31,159 nt of DNA from positions 1-31,159 of IMG/VR virus record IMGVR_UViG_3300002835_000727. One strand, given 5' to 3'. Numbering within the stretch: position 1 is the first letter of the stretch; each line of letters begins with the position of its first letter. Positions 17,254 through 27,100 of the stretch are shown one piece after another. The stretch comes from a virus. The notes below the pieces were generated by a model. The model was not told where the DNA came from. It worked only from the letters and a program-made list of their open reading frames with translations, and did no database searches. The position numbers and the translations under genes were made by a program.

Positions 17254-18159
17254 TTATTTGAAAGTTGATGGTATTGATGCGTAATTTGCTAAACCAAAAC
17301 AGTTATTAAATGCATTAGTTCCAAGAGGTACTGGACTTCTACTCCATATTGTTGGAGCGGTTCCTGTTAAAGCATTTGATACTGAGGTCATATTATAAAT
17401 ATTACTAAAATTGCTAACCGATGTGTTGAATGTAAATTGTAATACATTAGTTAATTGTAAACAGTTTCTAAATGTTCCCACAAAACTAAGTACGTTTGGA
17501 TTATTATCAAACAATGTTGCTGGTACAGTTGTCAATGCAGGACATCCAAGAAATGCGTTTGCAAATGTTGTTGCATTTGGTACATTATCAAATAATCCAG
17601 TTGGTACTGTTGTTATTGTTGTAATTGATGAAAAACAATCCGTAAATGATGTTGCATTTGGAGAATAATCAAAAAGGTCAGATGGTATTGATGTTATCCT
17701 AGTACCTCTCATAAACGATGTGAATGAAATCACTTCTTCCAATCCAGTATACCCACCAACTGCACTTAAAGTTGCACTTGCAGGTATTTCTGTTAAATTA
17801 CTACAACCATAAAAATCAATTGTTCGTAATCCAACAATTCCCCATTGAACCAACTCTGTAATCAAACCTCTAATTGCTGAATTATTATTTACCTTAAAGC
17901 CAGGCATAAGTCCATTTATAGTAATTGTATAAGTTCCAGCAGTAGCATATGTATGAATTCTATCTGTTGATGTTGATGATGTTATTAATGGAGAATTTGC
18001 TCCACCATCACCCCAACTAATAGTTAAATTAGGAGTTAATGTACCATAATCAACCAATGGGGTTGTAAATACAGTGCTGCTCGTAGTTGTTGTTATTTTA
18101 AAAACAAATGGATACACTTCCGAACCATCTTGTGATACCAATCTTCTAAATATTCCCAT
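17254..18159 (-). CDS. PKD-domain and leucine-rich-repeat adhesin, candidate receptor-binding protein (301 aa)
   Basis: Residues about 20-83 look like a PKD beta-sandwich: LTISWGDG at 45-52 and HTYATAGTYTITING at 69-83, the classic WGDG and HTY-x-x-x-GTYT pair. From about 95 to 240 are leucine-rich, BspA-like repeats of about 26 residues with the core VP-x-x-LFD-N-x-PN-x-x-x-F-x-x-x-F-x-x-C-x-x-LT; three clear copies begin near 157, 183 and 211, with weaker ones on either side. No signal peptide is present, as expected for a virion protein. PKD and LRR folds both serve in carbohydrate or protein binding, so host-surface recognition is the likely role. The gene sits between the 3758-residue fibre (16-bp gap) and the assembly chaperone (1-bp gap). 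Confidence 0.8.
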   Translation of the reverse strand: MGIFRRLVSQDGSEVYPFVFKITTTTSSTVFTTPLVDYGTLTPNLTISWGDGGANSPLITSSTSTDRIHTYATAGTYTITINGLMPGFKVNNNSAIRGLITELVQWGIVGLRTIDFYGCSNLTEIPASATLSAVGGYTGLEEVISFTSFMRGTRITSIPSDLFDYSPNATSFTDCFSSITTITTVPTGLFDNVPNATTFANAFLGCPALTTVPATLFDNNPNVLSFVGTFRNCLQLTNVLQFTFNTSVSNFSNIYNMTSVSNALTGTAPTIWSRSPVPLGTNAFNNCFGLANYASIPSTFK

Positions 18160-18175
18160 AACTTTAAATATAATA

Positions 18176-21100
18176 TTAATTTAAATTCTTACCTCCTACA
18201 AATCCTAAATATGTAGTACCACCATTAAATGTGTAAAATACTAATACATCCACACCAGATGTTGTTAGAAGTGGTACACTCCCACCTGCCCAATCAATAC
18301 TAGCAGGAAAGTTTACTGTATATGCTCCAGCATTTACTGTCACTAACGTAAACCCAAATGCGTTTGATGCAGGTGCGTTAGTAAATGTTAATGTTGATGT
18401 ACCATTAAATTGTCTTCTAAAGTTGTTTGCTGTTGATAAATCTAAAGTTGCACTTCCACCAGTTCCTAAATCAGAATAAGTTTCTCTAAATGTTGTAGAT
18501 GCTACGTTACCTGCTACCGATAGAGTAGTACCATCAAAAGTTAAATTACTTTCAACAATACCAGTTGTTGTACTATTTTGCCAAGTCAATACACCATTTT
18601 CAGTTGCTCCAGACAATAACATAAATCCAGAACTTCCCGATGTACCATTTGTGCCACTAAAACCAGAAGTTCCTGATGTACCATTAGTACTTGTAACCCC
18701 AGAAGTTCCATTTACACCGCTTGTACCACTACTACCAAATAAAGTACCATCTAATCCAGATGTTCCAGATGTACCCAATCCAGAAGTTCCTGATGTACCA
18801 TTTGATGCTGATAATCCTGATGAACCTGATGTTCCACTGCTTCCAAAGAAAGTTCCATCCAATCCAGAACTTCCTGAAGTACCATTTGTGCCCAATCCAG
18901 AAGTTCCAGCTGACCCAGATATACCTGAAGTTCCTGATGTTCCAGTAGTTCCACTACTACCAAAGAATGTACCATCAAATCCAGAACTTCCTGATGTACC
19001 AGTTGTACCCGATGAACCGGCTGTGCCAGTTATACCTGATGTACCAGTTGTACCCGATGTTCCGCTACTACCAAAGAATGTTCCATCTAAACCGCTACTA
19101 CCAGAAGTACCTGTTGTACCAGATGTGCCGCTACTTCCATTACTTCCAGTTATACCCGATGTACCAGAACTTCCTGATGTTCCACTACTTCCAAAGAAAG
19201 TTCCATCTAAACCGCTACTACCAGAAGTACCAGTTGTACCTGATGTTCCAGCTGACCCAGATATTCCAGAAGTACCTGTTGTACCCGATGTACCACTACT
19301 TCCAAATAACGTACCATCTAATCCAGAACTTCCCGATGTACCAGTTGTACCTGATGTTCCAGCTGACCCAGATATTCCAGAAGTTCCTGATGTACCAGAA
19401 GTACCGCTACTACCAAATAAAGTACCATCTAATCCAGAACTTCCCGATGTACCAGTTGTTCCCGATGAACCACTTTCTCCAGAACTTCCCGAAGTACCAC
19501 TTGTACCAAATCCAGAAGTTCCCGATGAACCAAAATACGTTCCGTCTAAACCACTACTACCCGAAGTTCCGTTTTCTCCAGAAGTTCCTGATGTACCTGT
19601 TGTGCCAGAAGTTCCCGAAGTACCTGTTGTGCCAGAAGTTCCCGATGACCCAAAGAATGTACCATCTAAACCACTACTACCAGAAGTTCCGTTTACGCCA
19701 CTGCTACCCGAAGTACCATTTATTCCCGATGTTCCAGAACTTCCAGCAGAACCGTCAGTTCCACTAAGTCCATCCGTTCCACTAATTCCAGAACTTCCCG
19801 ATGTTCCATTACTACCAAAGAAAGTTCCATCTAAACCACTACTACCAGAAGTTCCCGATGTACCTTGCGTACCACTTGTACCATGACTACCATCATATCC
19901 AGAACTTCCTGATGTACCACTTATACCACTACTTCCAAAAAATGTTCCGTCTTGTCCAGAACTTCCCGATGTACCAACAGTTCCATCTTTACCAGAAGTT
20001 CCCGATGTACCTTCGGTGCCAGATGAACCAGAAGAGCCTGATGTACCACTACTTCCAGAACTTCCAAATGAAGTTCCGTCTTTACCAGAAGTTCCTGAAG
20101 TACCACTACTACCAGAAGTTCCCGATGTGCCTTCAGTGCCGCTTGTACCTTCGGTTCCTGATGTTCCAGATGAACCGAATGAAGTTCCATCTTTACCGCT
20201 ACTACCAGAAGTTCCCGAAGTACCTTCAGTACCGCTACTACCACTACTACCAGAAGTTCCTGATGTGCCAGAAGTTCCACTACTGCCACTAGTACCGCTA
20301 CTACCAAAATATGTTCCATCTATACCAGAAGTTCCTGATGTACCCTCCGTACCACTACTGCCACTTGTGCCAGAAGTTCCGCTACTACCACTAGTACCGC
20401 TACTACCAAAATATGTTCCATCCAATCCAGATGTTCCAGAAGTTCCCGATGTGCCACCACTACCAGAAGTTCCTGATGTACCTTCAGTACCACTACTTCC
20501 AGAAGTTCCTGATGTGCCACTACTTCCGTCTATACCAGAAGTTCCTGATGTACCTTCAGTACCACTACTGCCACTTGTGCCGCTTGTCCCATCCGTTCCA
20601 CTTAAACCAGAAGTTCCCGATGTGCCATCTATACCAGAAGTTCCCGATGTGCCATTTACTCCAGAAGTTCCTGATGTGCCAGCAGTTCCCTCAGTACCGC
20701 TACTACCGCTTGTACCTTCAGTACCACTACTTCCAGAAGTTCCCGATGTGCCATCTTTACCAGAAGTTCCTGATGTACCTTCAGTACCACTACTGCCGCT
20801 TGTGCCAGAAGTTCCACTACTACCGCTTGTGCCACTAGAACCACTACTTCCACTTGTGCCATCTATTCCAGAAGTTCCCGATGTACCTTCAGTACCGCTA
20901 CTACCACTAGTGCCTTCAGTACCACTACTACCCGATGTACCTTCAGTACCACTTGTGCCACTTGTACCAGAAGTTCCCGATGTGCCATCTATACCAGAAG
21001 TTCCTGATGTACCTTCGGTACCTGATGTGCCAGAAGTTCCTGATGAACCACCAGTACCGCTACTACCGCTACTTCCAGAAGTTCCCGATGTACCATCTTT

Positions 21101-24100
21101 ACCAGAAGTTCCTGATGTGCCAGAAGTTCCTGATGTTCCAGCCGAACCAGTTGTTCCTGACGTGCCAGACGAACCGCTAGTTCCCGATGTACCAGCAGAA
21201 CCACCACTACCTGCTGTACCAGATGAACCCGATGTACCAGCCGAACCACTTATACCAGAACTTCCTGATGTGCCGCTTGTACCAGATGAGCCGGATGTAC
21301 CCGATGTACCAGCAGAACCACCACTACCAGAAGTTGCAGATGTACCACTACTTCCTGATGTGCCCTCCGTACCACTACTACCACTACTTCCCGATGAACC
21401 ACTACTTCCACTTGTGCCACTAGAACCACCAGTACCAGAACTAGAACTAGTACCGCTACTACCAGAAGTTCCCGATGTTCCAGATGTTCCTGAAGACCCA
21501 GAAGTTCCTGATGTACCTTCAGTACCACTTGTGCCGCTTGTGCCAGAAGTTCCTGATGTACCCCCACTTCCGCTTGTACCAAATGAACCTGTACTTCCAG
21601 ATGTGCCACTTGAACCAGAAGTTCCTGATGTACCCCCACTTCCACTACTTCCGCTTGTGCCAGAAGTTCCTGATGTACCTTCAGTACCGCTACTACCAGA
21701 ACTTCCCGAAGAACCACTACTTCCAGATGTGCCACTACTTCCCGAAGAACCAGACGTTCCATCTATTCCAGATGAACCTGATGTACCTTCGGTGCCAGAA
21801 GTTCCTGATGTACCTTCGGTTCCTGAAGAACCACTACTTCCACTACTTCCGCTAGTACCTTCGGTGCCAGAAGTTCCTGATGTACCTGCAGTGCCAGAAG
21901 TTCCTGATGTACCTTCCGTGCCAGAAGTTCCTGATGTACCTTCAGTGCCAGAAGTTCCCGATGTTCCATTTGAACCGTCAACACCAGATGACCCAGATGT
22001 TCCTTCAGTACCACTACTTCCAGATGTGCCAGAACTTCCTGATGTACCATCCGTACCACTTTCACCAGAAGTTCCTGATGTACCACCCGTACCAGACGAA
22101 CCCACTGCAGCTGCTATATTTCTTCTTTCTAATTTTTTTGTTATATCATTCCAAACAACAACATTATCCGATGAACCAGTTGGTAATGAATTTAATAACA
22201 CACTACCACTAACACCCAAACTACCACTAATAGTTAAGTTAGCATTAATGTTACTATCTTTATTTACTTGTAAGAATGATGCCGTATCAACGTTTGCTGC
22301 ATTTAAAGCAAAAAGTGCCACACTAGCCGTAAATGCCAATGAGGCCGTTCCAACAGTCATTGATGCCGTTTGTGAATTCTGAACAAAGTTAGATGTATCT
22401 ACGTTTGATGCATTTTGTGCAAACAATGCGTAAGATGCTGTAATTGCTAATGAAGCAGTACCAACCAACATTGATGATGTTCTATCATTTCTAACATAAT
22501 CTGTCAAATTCAATCCACTTAAATTTGATATATATGATGCCGTTAATGCGTGAGATGAACTAACTGCGAAAAACACACTCATCGAAGATGTTTGTGAGTT
22601 TCTTACTAAGTTTTGAATATCATTTAATGCTGATAATGATGCCGAATCAAATCCAGTAACTGTATCAGCAACCGATGCTCTATCTGCATATGATGCAGAA
22701 AGAACACTACCAAATACTCTATTTCCCTGTACAGTTCCACTAATTATACTACCACCACTACCAATAACTGCATGTCCACTTGTCAATCCACTAAATACAA
22801 TTTGTATTGTATCATCATCTATTGATTTAATTGTACCAGCCATTATTTGGTCTTCCGAACCAGTAGCATATATTTGAACTAATGGATAACGAATACCCAA
22901 ATTATGTACAATTGTTAAATTACTTATATTATTAAATCCAACAGTTTCAGTTAATGAATATTCAGGTTGAGGAATAAAATATCCTCTACTTTCATCATAT
23001 CTTAAAATATCATATTCAGCCGATGCAGTTGGCCCTACTCCTTTAAAATTATATGTACCAACCAAACCACCACTAACTATTGGTGCAAATACTGCGTGAG
23101 AACCAGTTATATCTACCGCTGATATATTATGTGTTACAATTAAATTACCATCAATTGAAGATGATGTACTTACTCTAAATCCTCTATTTGGAGATATTTC
23201 TGCAAATTGAGAACCTGATTTTAATATTGATGTTTCAAATGCTAAATTAGCGATATTAATATTTCGTAATCCACTACCATCACCAAAATAACTTGAACCA
23301 GATGCTAATACAATATCAGAACCAGTAACAAACAATCCACCAGTAACACTTAAGTTACCAGACACAAATGTTCTAGTTCCAATCTCTAAACCTTTATTTG
23401 GCGATATTACCGCCTGAACTGAACCAGAAATAATTCTATCCAATTTAAGGTCTTGCAATGCGTTCGCAGGGATATTGAATAATCCACCACCATCACCTAT
23501 GTAAAGTGCTGCGGTTATTGGTACGTTTACATCTAATTTAGTTGGGTCTATAATTGCTCTACCAGAACCAGAATTAATTTTAAACAATTCAAGTCCTTCA
23601 ATTGATTCAGGTGGGATATTGAATAATCCACCACCATCACCATAGTAAATAGATGCGGTTATTGAACCACTAATCGCTACCGATGATGTAAATTGAGATT
23701 TATATGAACCAGATGCTGGTGCAGTTATTACAATAAATTGTTCACCACTTGCTACGGATGCCGTTGCCGAACCACTTGCTATTAAAGGTGATGCTGCAGC
23801 TTGTACATTTGTTAATTGAGAACCATCTCCAATAAAATTAAATGCCCTAACACTACCACTAACATCAACAGAACCAGTAAATCTAGAACCAATAGCTGAA
23901 CCAGTTGCTCCGGTTGTTACTATAAATGTATTTCCACTTTGAACCGATGCTGTTGCTGAACCACTTGCTATCAATGGTGCTGCTGCCGCTTGTACATTAG
24001 TTAATTGCGAACCATCTCCAATAAATGAAAATGCCTTTACACTACCACTCACATCAATTGAACCCGTAAATTGAGAACCTATTTGAGAACCGGTCTTTGC

Positions 24101-27100
24101 AGTTGTTACTATAAATTGCTCTCCACTTGTAACAGATGCAGTTGCAGAACCACTTGCTATTAAAGGTGATGCTGCTGCTTGTACATTTGTTATTTGTGAA
24201 CCATCTCCTATGAATGCAAATGCTCTTAATGAACCACTTACGTCAACACTTCCAGTAAATTGAGAACCACTTTCTTGTGATTGTACTCTAAATCCAAAAT
24301 TAGGAGAAACAGATGCAGTTACCGAACCTGATTTAATTTCAAATGAAGTTAGTGCATCTTCGGTTAAAGCAGAACGAGGAATATTTCTTAAATATGTACC
24401 TTCACCATAATATTTTGAAGATGATGCTAAGAACAATCCGCCACTAGCTTCGTTTATAAACAAACTACCACTTATATCAACCGAACCAGTAAATTTAGAA
24501 CCAATTTGAGTATTATATATAAAGGTTGGATTACCATCTACTACATTTATAACACCAGCCATTGCTGAATGTAATTGGCAATTATAATATAATGTATTTG
24601 GTGCACTTCCAGAAACTAAGAATGTTATCTGTCCAACATCTTCACCATTATTAGTAACCCAAGTATTATATCCATTTACAACACCAACTGCACTTGCCGA
24701 ATTAATCCAAAAAGGGTGGCCATTTGCATTTACATTAAAAACATATTCATAATTTCTATGTAATGTAATTGTAGGATTTGAACCACTTATTAATCCGTTA
24801 CTTATATTGTAATTACCACTTCCATTATTAGTTACAGTGAATACGTTGTCAAATGATAAAGAAGATGTAAACGGAGTTGTTACTTTAAATCCAAAATCGG
24901 GACTAACCGAAGCAGTTACACTACCACTTTTAATTTCCGTTGATATAAGTGCATCTTCCGTTAATGCTGACCTAGGTATTTTTCGTAAATAAGTACCTTC
25001 TGCATATATGAATGAAGATGAATCAATTAATATACTTCCACTAAATGATGAACCACTTACAAATGAATCAACAACTAATCCTTTATTTGGGGAAACTGAT
25101 GCAGTTACACTACCACTTGCAATTCTAAATACTTCACGAGATAATGCTGATAATGGTATATCAAATAACCCAGCACCACTACCAGTAAACATAGATGCGG
25201 TTACATTTCCTTCTACTTTAGTTTCACCAATAAATTTAATTTCGGCCGGTATTACTATACTGTCTATTATATTAATAGCTCCCACCATCGATGAGTGTAG
25301 CTGACAATTATAATAAAGTGTATTAGGCGAACCAGATGGTGGGGTAAATACAATAATACCATTATCAGTTCCGTTATTTGTAATACTACTACTATATTCC
25401 CATATAGTTCCAGTAGAATTAACGTATTTAATCCAAAATGGATGACCCGATGCGTTTACATTAATTGTATATTCCAATCCTCTAACTAATGTTAAATTTG
25501 GATTAGAACCACTAATAATACCATTTTCTATTATATATGCACTAGAACCATCATTTGTTACATTAACAATTCTATCAATTAAATAATCAGGAGTAGGTCT
25601 TCCAGATGAAGATACAATAAAACTACCATCAAATCTAGAATGAGTATTTACTTCAAATCCTTCCGTTGGTGAAATTGATGCCGTTGCACTTCCACTAAAT
25701 ATTTTTGTAGAATCAATTGCTAAATTAGCTAATGTAATATTATTAAGGAATCTACCATCTCCTACAAAGAATGAACCACTTGCTACATTTACATTTCCTT
25801 TAATATCAACACTTCCAGTAAATTCAGAACCACTTAGTAATGATTCTACTCTAAATCCATAAACAGGACTAACAGAAGCAGTTACACTACCACTTGCAAT
25901 TCTATATGGAGCGAATGATAGAGCTGATTCAGGAATATTAAATAATCCTTCACCACTACCACTAAAATACCCACTTCCAGAAGGTATTCTAACATTACCA
26001 TAAAATGTACTCCCACTAACTTGCGATTGTACTATAAATCCAGAATCAGCCAATGCTGATGCAGTTACACTACCACTTGCAATTCTAAATAATTCTTGCG
26101 AAAGTGCAGAGAATGGAATATCAGTTAATCCAGCACCACTACCACTAAATACCGATGCCGATACACCAGACTGAAATCTAGTATAACCACTAACCGATAA
26201 ACTTCCACTAAATGTAGAACCACTAGCAACAGATGTTACAACAAATCCAAAATTAGGGGTTGCTGATGCTGTTACCGAACCACTAAATATTTTTGATGTA
26301 TCTAAATCAGAAAGTGCTGATGCTGGTATATCAAATAAGAATCTACCACTACCAGAATATGATGAACCAGAACTGATAGATACACTACCACTAATTTTTA
26401 AACTTCCAGTAAATTCAGAACCACTAGCTGCCGATTGAATTATAAATCCTCTATTGGGTATTGCAGATGCGGTTACCGAACCAGATGCTATAAATGTTGT
26501 TAATAATGCATCAGGTGTTAATGCCGTTCTTGGGATATTGAATAATCTAGCACCACTACCAGAGTAAGATGAACCAGATGAAATTTCTATACCCCTAGCA
26601 CCACTTACAAATAAAGAACCAGTAAATTGAGAACCAATATCTGCAGAAACTACTCTAAATCCTAATTCAGGAGTTACAGATGCAGTTATCGAACCCGTTA
26701 CAATTTTATTACTTTCTTGAGAAGGTACGTTTATTAATTGAGAACCATCTCCTGCGAAAAATGTAGCCTTAACAGAACCAGTTACAAATAAAGAACCAGT
26801 TACGTTTATAGAACCAGTGAATGTACTACCATATTCCAAAGATTCAACTCTAAATCCATAATCAGGACTAACAGATGCAGTTACACTACCACTAACAATT
26901 CTAAATACTTCTTCGGATAATGCTGAACGAGGAATATCAAATAAACCTTTACCAGAACCACTAAACATTGATGCTGTAACATTACCACTAACACCTAAAC
27001 TTCCAGTTATATTTGTTTTACCTATAAATGTTATTTCAGCTGGTAATGTATATGTATCAACAATATTAATCATTCCCGCCATATCCGAGTGGAATTGGCA

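Noticed and set aside
13739-22102. Regular short repeats that could suggest a CRISPR array or minisatellite
   Set aside because: The 9-nt period is in frame with a 3-residue protein repeat, the units are degenerate, and there are no spacers.
18651-22382. Two further long plus-strand frames (411 and 788 codons) with PEVPDVPLLP-like repeats
   Set aside because: Same antisense artefact, over the larger Gly-triplet tract. They begin and end close to the tract boundaries.
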